In this document: positions 1 to 9,328 of the stretch, piece by piece | Layout: each line of letters starts with the position of its first letter | Numbering within the stretch: the first letter of the stretch is position 1 | DNA from: AP-15 sp963712825 | Lineage (GTDB): Bacteria; Pseudomonadota; Alphaproteobacteria; ATCC43930; CGMCC-115725 | Reading direction: 5' to 3' | Length of the DNA stretch: 64,000 nucleotides | NCBI GenBank assembly: GCA_963712825.1 | Contig: CAVQJP010000023.1 | Span: 124,001-188,000, forward strand | The notes under the pieces: generated by a model | The model's database searches: none | The model's input: the letters and a program-made list of their open reading frames with translations, nothing else | Told to the model about the DNA's origin: nothing | Translations under genes and position numbers: made by a program

Positions 1-37
1 AGACTGGGCAGGAATGCGCTCCATCGGGCGCTTTGCG

Positions 38-157
38 TGCTTCGAGACGCGCCCCGGCTGCGCCGGGTCGCTCCTCAGCATGAGGGTATATTTGGTAATA
101 TTGGGAAACTCTCCTCATCCTGAGGCGCCCCGCGCAGCGAGGCCTCGAAGGACGCAC
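38..157. repeat. Inverted pair of dispersed palindromic repeats
   Basis: Two copies of a repeat with the core CTCATCCTGAGG...CGAAGGA lie in opposite orientation, at about 38-86 (reverse) and 113-157 (forward), around an AT-rich spacer of about 26 bases. Each copy has its own internal GC palindrome, and together they could fold into one long hairpin. Repeats of this type are common between genes in rhizobial-type alphaproteobacteria. No gene is supported in 1-298. Confidence 0.6.
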
Positions 158-199
158 GGCATTCTTTCAACTCTACCGCACTCTTGCCCGGTTTCGGCG

Positions 200-246
200 C
201 CCCTCACCCCGGGCCGCTCCCCGCAAGCGGGGCGAGGGAGAGATCG
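200..246. repeat. REP-like element (CCCTCACCC...CCCCGCAAGCGGGG)
   Basis: A short palindromic unit with the central hairpin CCCCGCAAGCGGGG, preceded by CCCTCACCC and followed by CGAGGGAGA. Close relatives occur at 7423-7466, 51691-51737 and, diverged, inside the glycine riboswitch at 14694-14735. It sits directly upstream of the DUF4159 gene. Confidence 0.6.
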
Positions 247-298
247 CCGTCAGCGGCAGAGTGCGCGGCGGCTATCGACGACCGAGCGCGGGTGAGCG

Positions 299-3013
299 AT
301 GCTGGCGCTGGGTTCGCTCGCGTTTGCCTCCCCATGGCTGCTGGCGGCATTGGCCGGGCTGCCGGTCATCTGGTGGCTGCTGCGGGTGACGCCGCCGGCG
401 CCGCGGCGCATCGCCTTTCCGCCGATCCGGCTGCTGCTCGGGCTGGTGCCGCGCGAGGTGACGCCGGCGCGCACGCCGTTGTGGCTGATCCTCTTGCGCA
501 TGGCGATCGCGGCACTGGTGATCGTCGGGGCGGCGCATCCGCTGCTCAACCCGCAGGCGCAGCTGCCCGGAACCGGGCCGTTGATCCTGGTGGTCGACGA
601 CGGCTGGGCGGCGGCGCGCGACTGGACGGCGCGCCAGGCCGCGCTCGGCGACCTGCTGGCCCAGGCCGGGCGCGAGGACCGTCAGGTGGTTCTCGTCACG
701 ACGGCACCCTCGGGCGCCGACACGGCGCCGCCGCCGCTGGCCCCGGTCCGCGCCGTCGACGCCCGCGCCGCGGTTGACGCGTTGCAGCCGAGGCCCTGGC
801 CGGTCGATCGCCGGGCGGCATTGGCGCGCCTCGAAAAGCTCTCATTGCAGGGCGCGCCGGCGGCGATCTGGCTCAGCGACGGCGTCGACGACGGGGGGGC
901 CGCCAAGGCGCTAGCGGACTATCTCGACGACCGCGGCAGCCTGCAATATCTCGCCGCCGGTCCGGGCCAGGCGCCGCTGCTGGCCGCGGCCGGCGACCGC
1001 GAGGCCAAGGATCTAACCATGGTGCTGCGCTCGTTGCCGGTCCCCGCGCCGCGCCGCTACGAGGTGCGGGCGAGCGGCGCCGACGGGCGCCTTCTGGCGC
1101 GCCAGGAGGTTACGATCGCGCCGGGTGCGACGTCCGCCGAAGCCAGGCTCGCGATGCCGAACGAGCTCAGAAACCAGACGACGCGGATCGAGGTCGAAGG
1201 CGGGCAGTCGGCGGGTGCGGTGCTGCTCGTCGACGAGCGCTGGCGGCGGCGGCCGGTCGGCATTGCCGCACCCCCCAACGCCGAGGGCCAGCCGCTCTTG
1301 AGCGAGAACTACTACCTCGGACGGGCCTTGGCGCCGTTTACCGAAATCCGCCGCGGCCACGCCGTCGATCTGTTGAAGCGGCGGCTCGCGGTGCTGATCT
1401 TCGCCGACTCGAACCCGGACTCGCCGGCCGACGCCGCGGCGATCGAAAAATGGGTCGAATCCGGCGGCATGGTCTTGCGCTTTGCCGGGCCGCGGCTCGC
1501 CGAAAAGGACGACAACCTGCTGCCCGTCCGGCTGCGCCGCGGCGGCCGCACGATCGGCGGTGCGATGTCGTGGGAGCAGCCGGCGCGGCTGGCGCCGTTC
1601 GCGCCGGACAGCCCGTTTGCCGGGCTGACGATCCCCGCCGACGTGACCGTGTCGCGTCAGGTGCTGGCCGAGCCCGACATCGAGCTTGCCGCCAAGACCT
1701 GGGCGCGGCTCGCCGACGGCACGCCGCTCGTCACCGCCGAAAAACGCGGACGCGGCTGGGTCGTGCTGGTGCACACGACGGCGAACGCCGACTGGTCCAA
1801 TCTCGCATTGTCCGGGTTGTTCGTGCAGATGCTGCGGCGCATCGTGGGGATGAGCCAGGGGGTCACCGCGGCGAGCGAGGCGAGCCTGCCGCCGATCGAG
1901 ACGCTCGACGGGTTCGGCCATTTGCAGCGGGCGCCGCCGAATGTGCGCCCGATCGCCGGCAAGGACCTCGCCGCGACGGTGGTTTCGCCGCAGCACCCGC
2001 CCGGCTTTTACGGCACGCGCGATGCCCGCCGCGCGCTGAACCTGTCGACCGGAACCCCCCGGCTCAAGGCGATCGCCGGGCTGCCGGCGGCGGCACGCCG
2101 CGAGACCTTCGGGCGCGCCGGCGAGGTCGACATGCGCGCGCCGGTGCTGACGGCGGCATTGATCCTCGCGCTCGCCGATTTGTTGATCGCCTATGGGCTG
2201 CGCGGGCTGTTGCGGCGACGGCCGGCGCAAATCGCCGCCGCATTGCTGCTCGCCGCGCTGGCATTGCCGCCGCCGTCGCGGGCGGATGACGCCTTTGTCG
2301 TGCGCGCGACCTCCGAGCTGCGCCTCGCCTATGTCAGGACCGGCAACGACGAGGTCGACAACGAGAGCCGCGCCGGTCTGGTCGGCCTCGACGACGCGCT
2401 GAACCGGCGCACCGCGGTCGAGACCGGCGACCCGCTCGCGGTCGACATCGAAACCGACGAGCTGATCTTTTTCCCGCTGCTCTACTGGCCGGTGACCGCG
2501 GACGAGCCGCCGCCGTCGCCGAAGGCGGTCGAGCGCATCAACCGCTATCTCCAAACCGGCGGCACGATCCTGTTCGACACCCGCGACGGCGACGAGCAGT
2601 CGCCGGGGCCGTTTGGCGGTGCCGCGATCGCCGCCGACCGGCTGCGCCGGCTGACGGCCGGGATCAACATGCCGCCCCTGGTGCCGATCCCGCCCGACCA
2701 CGTCCTGACCAAGTCGTTTTACCTGCTGCACGAGTTCCCCGGCCGCTGGAACGTCGGGACCTTGTGGGTCGAGCCGGTCGACGACCACATCAATGACGGG
2801 GTTTCGAGCGTGATTGTCGGCGCCAACGACTGGGCCGGCGCCTGGGCCATCGACAAGGACGGCGAGCCGCTCTATGCGGTCGTCCCCGGCGGCGAGCAGC
2901 AGCGCGAGATGGCGCTTCGTTTCGGCATCAACCTCGTCATGTATGTGCTGACCGGCAACTACAAGTCGGATCAGGTGCACGTGCCGGCGATCCTGGAGCG
3001 GCTCGGCCAATGA
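299..3013 (+). CDS. BatA-type N-terminus plus DUF4159 membrane protein
   Basis: A 904-residue protein. Residues 1-90 look like the aerotolerance-regulator (BatA) N-terminal domain, with hydrophobic segments near 5-27 and 58-80. A von Willebrand-like or glutamine-amidotransferase-like middle region follows. Another hydrophobic stretch lies near 615-655, and a DUF4159 domain runs from about 663 to the end, with the region LRLAYVRTGNDEVDNESRAG. In related genomes this gene follows a MoxR ATPase and a DUF58 protein; neither is present here, because the window begins in repeats. Its stop overlaps the next start by 4 bases (ATGA), so the two are cotranslated. The molecular function is unknown; a role in cell-envelope integrity is only inferred from the MoxR/Bat context. 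ATG start at 299. Confidence 0.8.
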   Translation: MLALGSLAFASPWLLAALAGLPVIWWLLRVTPPAPRRIAFPPIRLLLGLVPREVTPARTPLWLILLRMAIAALVIVGAAHPLLNPQAQLPGTGPLILVVDDGWAAARDWTARQAALGDLLAQAGREDRQVVLVTTAPSGADTAPPPLAPVRAVDARAAVDALQPRPWPVDRRAALARLEKLSLQGAPAAIWLSDGVDDGGAAKALADYLDDRGSLQYLAAGPGQAPLLAAAGDREAKDLTMVLRSLPVPAPRRYEVRASGADGRLLARQEVTIAPGATSAEARLAMPNELRNQTTRIEVEGGQSAGAVLLVDERWRRRPVGIAAPPNAEGQPLLSENYYLGRALAPFTEIRRGHAVDLLKRRLAVLIFADSNPDSPADAAAIEKWVESGGMVLRFAGPRLAEKDDNLLPVRLRRGGRTIGGAMSWEQPARLAPFAPDSPFAGLTIPADVTVSRQVLAEPDIELAAKTWARLADGTPLVTAEKRGRGWVVLVHTTANADWSNLALSGLFVQMLRRIVGMSQGVTAASEASLPPIETLDGFGHLQRAPPNVRPIAGKDLAATVVSPQHPPGFYGTRDARRALNLSTGTPRLKAIAGLPAAARRETFGRAGEVDMRAPVLTAALILALADLLIAYGLRGLLRRRPAQIAAALLLAALALPPPSRADDAFVVRATSELRLAYVRTGNDEVDNESRAGLVGLDDALNRRTAVETGDPLAVDIETDELIFFPLLYWPVTADEPPPSPKAVERINRYLQTGGTILFDTRDGDEQSPGPFGGAAIAADRLRRLTAGINMPPLVPIPPDHVLTKSFYLLHEFPGRWNVGTLWVEPVDDHINDGVSSVIVGANDWAGAWAIDKDGEPLYAVVPGGEQQREMALRFGINLVMYVLTGNYKSDQVHVPAILERLGQ

Positions 3014-5121
3014 CGACGAGCGGCTTTTCCCTCGCCGCAGCACCATTGCTGCCGTGGTGGGCATTGGCGGTGCTCGCCGCCGCCGCGGTCGGGCTCCTCG
3101 GCTTTGGCCTCTGGCGGCGGGCGCCGGGGCTCGGCTGGCGGGCGGTGGCGCTCGCCGTGCTGCTTGCGGCACTGGTCAACCCGTCGCTGATCCGCGAGCG
3201 GCGGGTGCCGCGGCGCGACGTCGCAATCGTCGTCCTCGACGACTCGCCGAGCCAGAATATCGGACAGCGCCGGCAGGCGAGCGCGGCGGCGCTCGCCGCG
3301 GTCAAACAGCGGCTCGGCCGCGAACCCGATCTCGATGTCAGGGTGGTCCGGGCGGGGGCGGCGCAGCCCGGGGCCGGCGACGAGGGGACCCGGCTCTTCG
3401 ACGCGCTCGACCGGGCGATGGCCGATGTCCCGCGCCAGCGCCTGGCCGGGATCGTCATGATCACCGACGGCGAGGTCCACGACGTGCCGGCCGGCGACGC
3501 CAAGGCGCTGCGTCGGGCGGTGCCGGCGCCGCTGCACGTGCTGTTGTCGGGGCAGCCGAACGAGCAGGACCGCCGCCTCGTCGTCTCGCGGGCGCCGAGC
3601 TTTGGCATGGTCGGCAAGCGGCTGCAGCTCAAGATCCGGGTCGAGGACCTGCCCGAGACCGCGGGCGAGAAGACCGGCGACGACACCGACGAGGCCCAGG
3701 TCAGCTGGCGCAAGGATGCCGGTCCGGCGCAGCAGCTGACGGTTCCGGTTGGGCAGGACGTCACCCTGCCGGTCACGATCGACCATGGCGGCCCCAACGT
3801 CATCGAGCTCGAGGCCGCTCCCGGTCCGCATGAGCTGACCCTGGTCAACAACCGCGCCGTCGTCGTCGTCAACGGGGTGCGCGACCGCCTGCGGGTGCTG
3901 CTGGTCTCGGGCGAGCCGCATGCCGGCGAGCGGGTGTGGCGCAACCTGCTCAAATCCGACCCCTCGGTCGACCTTGTCCACTTCACGATCCTGCGGCCGC
4001 CGGAAAAGCAGGACGGCACCCCGATCCGCGAATTGTCGCTGATTGCCTTTCCGATCCGCGAGCTGTTCGACACCAAGCTCGACGATTTCGATCTGATCAT
4101 CTTTGACCGCTACAGCCGCCGCGGGGTGATCCCCGAGGCCTATCTCGAAAACGTCGTGCGCTATGTCCAGAACGGCGGCGCCCTGCTCGAAGCGGCAGGT
4201 CCCGATTTCGGCACGCCGCTGAGCCTGTCGCGCTCGCCGCTGGGCGCGATCCTGCCGGCCGAGCCGTCCGGCGAAGTCTATGAGGAAGGGTTCAAGCCCG
4301 AAGTGACCGCGCTTGGACGGCGCGATCCGGTGACCGAGGGTCTGCCCGGCGCCGGCGCACCGGGCGGGGTCCCGAGCTGGGGGCGCTGGTTCCGACAGGT
4401 CGACGCCCGCGTCCATCGCGGCGTCACCTTGATGACCGGCGACCGCGGCGACCCGCTGCTCGTGCTCGACCGCGTCGGCAAGGGCCGGGTGGCGCAGCTG
4501 CTGTCGGACGAGATGTGGTTCTGGGCGCGGGGGTTTGAGGGCGGCGGCCCGCAATCCGAGCTGCTGCGCCGGCTCGCCTATTGGCTGATGAAGGAGCCCG
4601 ACCTCGAGGAGAACGATCTGCGCGCCGCCGTCGACGGCGACCGCCTGACGGTGACCCGCCAATCGCTGCAGCCCGACGACCGCCCGGTCACGGTGACCTT
4701 GCCCGACGGGACGAGCCGGAGCCTGAAGCTGGCCGCGGACGCGGGCGGGCGCAGCAGCGGCAGCCTCGCCATTGCCGAGATGGGGCTTTACCGGGTCAGC
4801 GACGGCGCCAAAACCGCGCTTGCCGCCGCCGGGCCGCTGAACCCGATCGAGTTCGCCGATGTCCGCACCACGCCCGAGAAGCTGGCGACGGTCGCCGCAG
4901 CTACCGGGGGCGGGGTTTTCTGGGTCGGCTCCGGGCAGATCCCGGAAGTTCGCCGGGTCGCGCCCGACGACGCCGCCGCCGGGCGGGAGTGGATGGGTTT
5001 TCGCACCAACGGCGACTACACGGTCACCGGGTTCAGCGAAATTCCGTTGTTGCCGGCAGTCGCGGCGCTGCTGCTGATCGTCGGCGGGTTGCTCGCAGCA
5101 TGGCGGCGCGAGGGGAGGTGA
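3010..5121 (+). CDS. Large membrane protein, partner of the DUF4159 protein
   Basis: A 703-residue protein. Two hydrophobic segments lie at the N-terminus (about 15-35 and 40-58). The body has a VWA-like stretch (VAIVVLDDSPSQNIG near 73-87), and a central region resembles class I glutamine-amidotransferase folds (DDFDLIIFDRY, YVQNGGALLEAAGPDFG). A single C-terminal membrane segment ends in WRREGR. It overlaps the preceding gene by 4 bases and is its usual partner in alphaproteobacteria. No catalytic Cys-His-Glu triad is evident, so enzymatic activity should not be assumed. Exact function unknown. Confidence 0.75.
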   Translation: MTTSGFSLAAAPLLPWWALAVLAAAAVGLLGFGLWRRAPGLGWRAVALAVLLAALVNPSLIRERRVPRRDVAIVVLDDSPSQNIGQRRQASAAALAAVKQRLGREPDLDVRVVRAGAAQPGAGDEGTRLFDALDRAMADVPRQRLAGIVMITDGEVHDVPAGDAKALRRAVPAPLHVLLSGQPNEQDRRLVVSRAPSFGMVGKRLQLKIRVEDLPETAGEKTGDDTDEAQVSWRKDAGPAQQLTVPVGQDVTLPVTIDHGGPNVIELEAAPGPHELTLVNNRAVVVVNGVRDRLRVLLVSGEPHAGERVWRNLLKSDPSVDLVHFTILRPPEKQDGTPIRELSLIAFPIRELFDTKLDDFDLIIFDRYSRRGVIPEAYLENVVRYVQNGGALLEAAGPDFGTPLSLSRSPLGAILPAEPSGEVYEEGFKPEVTALGRRDPVTEGLPGAGAPGGVPSWGRWFRQVDARVHRGVTLMTGDRGDPLLVLDRVGKGRVAQLLSDEMWFWARGFEGGGPQSELLRRLAYWLMKEPDLEENDLRAAVDGDRLTVTRQSLQPDDRPVTVTLPDGTSRSLKLAADAGGRSSGSLAIAEMGLYRVSDGAKTALAAAGPLNPIEFADVRTTPEKLATVAAATGGGVFWVGSGQIPEVRRVAPDDAAAGREWMGFRTNGDYTVTGFSEIPLLPAVAALLLIVGGLLAAWRREGR

Positions 5122-5170
5122 GCCCGCCGGTCCGGCGCTTGCCCGCCCGCGCTGCAACGGGTGAATTTCC

Positions 5171-5857
5171 GTGCTGAGACGCGTTTTGGCGCCATTGCAC
5201 CCGGACGGGTTCAAATTCGTCCTCGCCGCGGCCGTCGCCACGATCCTGCTGTTTCTGGTGTCGCGGCCGGCCGGCTGGATCGCGCTCGTTCTGACCCTGT
5301 GGCTCGTCTACTTTTTTCGCGACCCGTGGCGGGTGACGCCGGTGCGCGACGGTGTGCTGGTCAGCCCGGCGGACGGGATCGTCATGTCGGTGATGCCGGC
5401 CCGGCCGCCGCCCGAGCTCGAAATGGGCGAGGGCGAGGTCGCCCGGATCGGAATTTTCCTCAGCCTCTTCGACGTGCACGTCAACCGCGCCCCGACCGGC
5501 GGCCGGGTGGCGGCCTTGCGCTATACCAAGGGGCGTTTTCTCGACGCCGCCCGCGACGAGGCGAGCGCGCAGAACGAGCGCATGGCGATCCGGCTGACGC
5601 CGCCCGAGGGCCCCGAAATCGCGTTTGTCCAGGTCGCCGGTCTCGTCGCCCGGCGAATTGTCTGCGAGCTGCGCGAAGGCCAGCGGATTGCAACCGGCCA
5701 GCGCATCGGCATCATCCGCTTTGGCTCGCGGGTCGATATCTATTGCCCGCCGCCTTATGTGACAATGGTTGTGGCCGGACAGCGGATGGTCGGCGGCGAG
5801 ACCGTGATCGCCGACCGCCTCGCGCCGCAGCCGGTCAAGGAAGGGGTTTCGCATTGA
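5171..5857 (+). CDS. psd: Phosphatidylserine decarboxylase proenzyme (short form)
   Basis: Decarboxylates phosphatidylserine to phosphatidylethanolamine at the inner membrane. The 228-residue product has the size of the short (archaetidylserine-type) family. It has an N-terminal hydrophobic region (about 15-48) and the conserved SPADG (65-69) and FDVHVNR (100-106) blocks. The self-cleavage site is FGSR, where Gly185-Ser186 would be cut to form the pyruvoyl group. It is translationally coupled to pssA, whose TTG start overlaps this stop (TTGA). The psd-pssA pair is the usual alphaproteobacterial operon and makes the two consecutive steps of phosphatidylethanolamine synthesis. Confidence 0.93.
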   Translation: MLRRVLAPLHPDGFKFVLAAAVATILLFLVSRPAGWIALVLTLWLVYFFRDPWRVTPVRDGVLVSPADGIVMSVMPARPPPELEMGEGEVARIGIFLSLFDVHVNRAPTGGRVAALRYTKGRFLDAARDEASAQNERMAIRLTPPEGPEIAFVQVAGLVARRIVCELREGQRIATGQRIGIIRFGSRVDIYCPPPYVTMVVAGQRMVGGETVIADRLAPQPVKEGVSH

Positions 5858-6765
5858 ACGAATGGCCGGGCAGGCGACGCGGCAGGCTGCGGATGCGCCC
5901 CTCGCGGCTGCGGCGGGCGCGGGGGCAGCGGTTTTCCGACCTGTCGGTCAACCGCATGATCCCCAACGTATTGACGTTGCTCGCGTTGTGCGCCGGGATG
6001 ACGGCGGTGCGCTTTGCGATGGGCGGCAATTTTGTCGGCGCCGTCTATGCCATCATTGTCGCCGGGATTTTCGACGGTCTCGACGGGCGCATAGCCCGGC
6101 TCCTCAAATCGACCTCGAGCTTTGGCGCCGAGCTCGACAGCCTGTCGGATTTTGTCAGCTTCGGGGTGGCGCCGGCGGCGGTGCTGTATTTGTGGACGAT
6201 GTCGCGGCTCGGCGGCGTCGGCTGGGCGATCGTGCTGTTCTACGCGGTGTGCTGCGCGCTGCGGCTGGCCCGGTTCAACATCGAAGTGGGGAACTCGCGG
6301 CCGGCTTACGCGGCGCCGTTTTTTACCGGGGTGCCGGCGCCGGCCGGAGCCGGGCTCGTCATGGTCCCGATGTTCTTGAGCTTCGAATGGGGCGACTGGC
6401 TGTTCCGCTCGCCCTATCTGAGTGCGGTGATCGTTGCCGGCATCGCCGTGCTGATGGTCAGCAAGGTGCCGACGGTGTCGCTGAAGCGGATCCGAATCCC
6501 CCATCACCTGGTGGTTCCGACATTGCTCGGGATCGGCGTCCTGGCCGCCGCCGGCACGACCGCGCCATGGCCGACACTGACCGCGATCGGCATCGTCTAT
6601 GTCGGGTCGATCCCATTGACGATCCGCGCCTATTTTCGGCTTAAGCGCGCCGCCGCAGCACCCCGCCGCGACGAACCCGCCGACCCCGCTTCCCTGACGC
6701 CGCTGCCGGCTGCGGCCCACCCGCTCGACGACGGCGGCGCGTCCGCCAACCAGTGGCGGCACTGA
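5854..6765 (+). CDS. pssA: CDP-diacylglycerol-serine O-phosphatidyltransferase
   Basis: Makes phosphatidylserine from CDP-diacylglycerol and serine; the product is the substrate of the upstream psd. The CDP-alcohol phosphatidyltransferase signature is intact (FDGLDGRIARLLKS, then G-x3-D-x3-D in FGAELDSLSDFVS). Several membrane helices follow. The reading frame is open well upstream, but the TTG at 5854 overlapping the psd stop is the best start (303 residues). ATG 5893 is an alternative and would shorten the basic N-terminus by 13 residues. The Ala/Pro-rich tail after the last helix is probably disordered. Confidence 0.9.
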   Translation: MNEWPGRRRGRLRMRPSRLRRARGQRFSDLSVNRMIPNVLTLLALCAGMTAVRFAMGGNFVGAVYAIIVAGIFDGLDGRIARLLKSTSSFGAELDSLSDFVSFGVAPAAVLYLWTMSRLGGVGWAIVLFYAVCCALRLARFNIEVGNSRPAYAAPFFTGVPAPAGAGLVMVPMFLSFEWGDWLFRSPYLSAVIVAGIAVLMVSKVPTVSLKRIRIPHHLVVPTLLGIGVLAAAGTTAPWPTLTAIGIVYVGSIPLTIRAYFRLKRAAAAPRRDEPADPASLTPLPAAAHPLDDGGASANQWRH

Positions 6766-6868
6766 CGCGTGATCGCGTGAGGATTGCCTTGCGCAGCGTG
6801 CCGCCGCTAAGCTCAGCCGCTGTCATTTGGACGGCCGCCGAGGCCGTTGCCATTGGGAGGAGATCATC

Positions 6869-7291
6869 ATGGCCGTTAAAGCCGGAGTTGTCCGCGCCGG
6901 AGCCCGCACCACGAGGCGGGGCGCCGCCGAGACCTTCACCGGGGTCGTGTTTCAGGATCCGGTGATCACCGCCGAGGCGCCGTCGCGGCTGGGCGGGTCG
7001 GTCGTCACCTTCACACCGGGGGCACGCACCGCGTGGCACGCCCATCCGGTCGGGCAGACCTTGTTCTGTCTCTCCGGTGTAGGCCGCATCTGCTTCAAGG
7101 GCGAGAAGCCGCAAGTGCTGAACCCGGGCGACACGGTCAACATCCCGCCCGACACGCTGCACTGGCATGGTGCCGCGCCCGACCGCCTGTTTTCGCATCT
7201 GGCGCTGTCGGAAGCGGGCGAGCAGGGCCAGGGCACCGCCTGGGGCCAGCATGTCAACGACACCGAGTACAACGAGGCGCCGGCCGCCTGA
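6869..7291 (+). CDS. Cupin-domain protein related to bacterial cupin hydroxynitrile lyases
   Basis: A 140-residue single-domain cupin. The metal-binding pattern is visible: TAWHAHPVGQT (His, His and Gln of cupin motif 1) and PGDTVNIPPDTLHWHGA (motif 2 histidine). Overall order and spacing match the small cupin group that includes manganese-dependent (R)-mandelonitrile lyases and carboxymuconolactone-associated cupins, so a metal-dependent enzyme is likely. Substrate unknown. Start chosen at ATG 6869 because a good ribosome-binding site (GGGAGGAG) lies just upstream, although the frame is open from 6827. Stands alone. Confidence 0.8.
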   Translation: MAVKAGVVRAGARTTRRGAAETFTGVVFQDPVITAEAPSRLGGSVVTFTPGARTAWHAHPVGQTLFCLSGVGRICFKGEKPQVLNPGDTVNIPPDTLHWHGAAPDRLFSHLALSEAGEQGQGTAWGQHVNDTEYNEAPAA

Positions 7292-7422
7292 CCACAACGT
7301 CCTCGCCCCGACAAGGTCGGGATCGGCTTCAGTCACGGGTTACCGGGCCGGCCTGTCCTCGGGCCGGCTGATGCCCGGACCCGATCACGCGAGGCGCCTG
7401 TTGTTAACCACGGGGGAAGAGA

Positions 7423-7466
7423 CCCCTCACCCGACCCTCTCCCCGCAAGCGGGGCGAGGGCGAATG
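7423..7466. repeat. REP-like element between cupin and photolyase genes
   Basis: Same unit as at 200-246: CCCCTCACCCGACCCTC followed by the hairpin CCCCGCAAGCGGGG and CGAGGG. Intergenic; no open reading frame depends on it. Confidence 0.6.
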
Positions 7467-7539
7467 GGCGAGCACGAGCGCCAGCGGCAATTAGAGACGG
7501 CTTCGAGACATAATCCGCCGTCGAGATGTTGCCGAGACT

Positions 7540-8943
7540 GTGACCGAACCCGAGCGCATCGCCGTCCTTAGCGACCGGCCGGAGCGGCGCGGCGACTACG
7601 TTCTTTATTGGATGCAGAACGCCCAGCGTGCCGCGTTCAACCCGGCGCTCGAGGTTGCTGCGGCCGAGGCGAACCGGCTCGGCCTGCCGGTTTTGGTCGG
7701 TTTCGGCCTGACCACGGATTATCCCGAGGCGAACGCCCGGCATTACGCCTTTATGCTCGACGGCCTTGCCGAAACCCGGCGCATGCTGCGGGCGCGCGGG
7801 GTCGGTTTTGCGGTCCGGCGCGGCAGCCCGGACGAGGTGGCGCTCGAGCTGGCGCAACGGGCAGCGCTCGTCGTCTGCGATCGCGGCTATCTGCGCCCGC
7901 AGCGGCGCTGGCGCGCCAAGGTCGCCGCGAAAGCCGGACGGCGGGTCGTGCAGGTCGAGGGCGATGTCGTCGTCCCGGTCGAGCTGGTCTCGACCAAGCC
8001 CGAAATCGGGGCGCGAACGCTGCGGCCAAAATTGCTGCGCCGGCGCGACGACTTCCTTTGCCGGCTGCCGAGCGAACCCGTGCGCGTATCCGCCGAGCGG
8101 CTCGATGTCGCAAGCGACGTAGATCTCGCCGACACCACGGCGCTCCTTGCGCGGCTGGGGATCGACGGCGGCGTTCCGCCGGTCGGCAATCTCCGCGGCG
8201 GCTACACGGAGGCGAGACGCCGGCTCGACGAGTTCCTGGGGCACGGGCTCGGCGATTATACAGGGGCGCGGGCCCATCCCGGCGATCCTGCGGTCTCGAC
8301 CCTGTCGCCCTATCTGCATTTCGGGCAGATATCGCCCGTTGAAATCGCGTTGGCGGTGCGCGACGCGCCGGTCGCGGGCGAAAACCGGCTGTCCTATCTG
8401 GAGGAGCTGGTTGTGCGGCGCGAGCTGGCAGTCAATTTCGTCAACACGACGCCTGATTACGACAGCTACGACTGCCTGCCGCAATGGGCCCGGCAAACGC
8501 TGGCCGATCATCGCCATGACCGGCGCGAGCATGTCTATGGTTTCGAGCAGCTCGCCGGCGCCGACACCCACGACCCGTATTGGAACGCGGCAATGCGCGA
8601 GATGCTGCTGACCGGCTACATGCACAATTACATGCGCATGTACTGGGGCAAGAAGGTGCTGGAGTGGTCGCCTTCGCCCGAGGAGGGTTATGCGGCCCTG
8701 CTGCGGCTCAACAACACTTTCTTTGTCGACGGCCGCGACGCCAGCTCCTATGCCAATGTCGGCTGGGTGTTCGGGTTGCACGACCGGCCGTGGCCGGAAC
8801 GGCCGATCTTTGGCAAGGTGCGCTCGATGACCGCGGCCGGCCTCGAACGCAAAACCGACATCGCCGGCTATGTCCGGAAGATCGCGGCGCTGGCCGCAGG
8901 CAACGGCCTCTCTACGATCGCCCGCGGAACGAGACGTCCGTGA
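7540..8943 (+). CDS. phr: Class II CPD deoxyribodipyrimidine photolyase
   Basis: Light-driven repair of cyclobutane pyrimidine dimers using FAD. The 467-residue length and the sequence fit class II photolyases: an N-terminal antenna/Rossmann part (YVLYWMQNAQRA near 22-33) and a C-terminal FAD domain with the class-typical run MLLTGYMHNYMRMYWGKKVL, followed by WSPSPEEGY. The start is a GTG (7540), the only start that keeps the conserved N-terminus without adding repeat-derived sequence. Class II enzymes are scattered in proteobacteria, so the gene may have been acquired, but its base composition resembles its neighbours. Confidence 0.9.
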   Translation: MTEPERIAVLSDRPERRGDYVLYWMQNAQRAAFNPALEVAAAEANRLGLPVLVGFGLTTDYPEANARHYAFMLDGLAETRRMLRARGVGFAVRRGSPDEVALELAQRAALVVCDRGYLRPQRRWRAKVAAKAGRRVVQVEGDVVVPVELVSTKPEIGARTLRPKLLRRRDDFLCRLPSEPVRVSAERLDVASDVDLADTTALLARLGIDGGVPPVGNLRGGYTEARRRLDEFLGHGLGDYTGARAHPGDPAVSTLSPYLHFGQISPVEIALAVRDAPVAGENRLSYLEELVVRRELAVNFVNTTPDYDSYDCLPQWARQTLADHRHDRREHVYGFEQLAGADTHDPYWNAAMREMLLTGYMHNYMRMYWGKKVLEWSPSPEEGYAALLRLNNTFFVDGRDASSYANVGWVFGLHDRPWPERPIFGKVRSMTAAGLERKTDIAGYVRKIAALAAGNGLSTIARGTRRP

Positions 8944-9039
8944 CCGCAGCGATCCCTGGGATCAGTGTGAGCCGAGGGCACCCCGCCGCGTTTGGTGGGA
9001 AACGACGGGATGCAATGGCCAAAAAATGTTCGGGCCGGA

Positions 9040-9252
9040 TCAGCGCTCCGAGCCATAGCCGAGCCGCGGGGTGTGGCGGGTGAGCTCGGCGGCAACGGCG
9101 CGCGCCGCCAGGTCGATATCGGCGAGCTCGCGAATTACCTGCGCCGGGAGCCGCTCGCTCGCGCGCCCCGCGCTTTGACCGGCGAGGATACGTCCGCGCT
9201 GGTTCTCCAACGACGCCTGCAGCCGCGCCAGTGTCTCGCGATTGGTTGTCAT
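9040..9252 (-). CDS. Small conserved-looking hypothetical protein (70 aa)
   Basis: A short soluble, mostly helical protein beginning MTTNRETLARLQASLENQ. Supported by a strong ribosome-binding site (GAGGAGG, 8 bases before the ATG) and by a promoter-like region and a perfect palindrome upstream (9329-9376). No domain recognised. It lies at the left edge of the AT-rich island and could belong to either side. Confidence 0.6.
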   Translation of the reverse strand: MTTNRETLARLQASLENQRGRILAGQSAGRASERLPAQVIRELADIDLAARAVAAELTRHTPRLGYGSER

Positions 9253-9328
9253 CGTAAAAGCCTCCTCGTCATGGTGTCCGCGGCGAGCTCGGAGACCAGA
9301 ATTGGTCGACCTCGCCGGCCCGTGCAGC

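Noticed and set aside
14..295. A 93-codon frame before the DUF4159 gene as the remnant of a DUF58 protein
   Set aside because: Nearly all of it is translated repeat sequence; nothing resembles DUF58.
1013..5241. Long antisense reading frames (over 700 codons) opposite the DUF4159 and partner genes
   Set aside because: Typical shadows in GC-rich DNA; Arg/Gly/His-rich composition and no domain signals.
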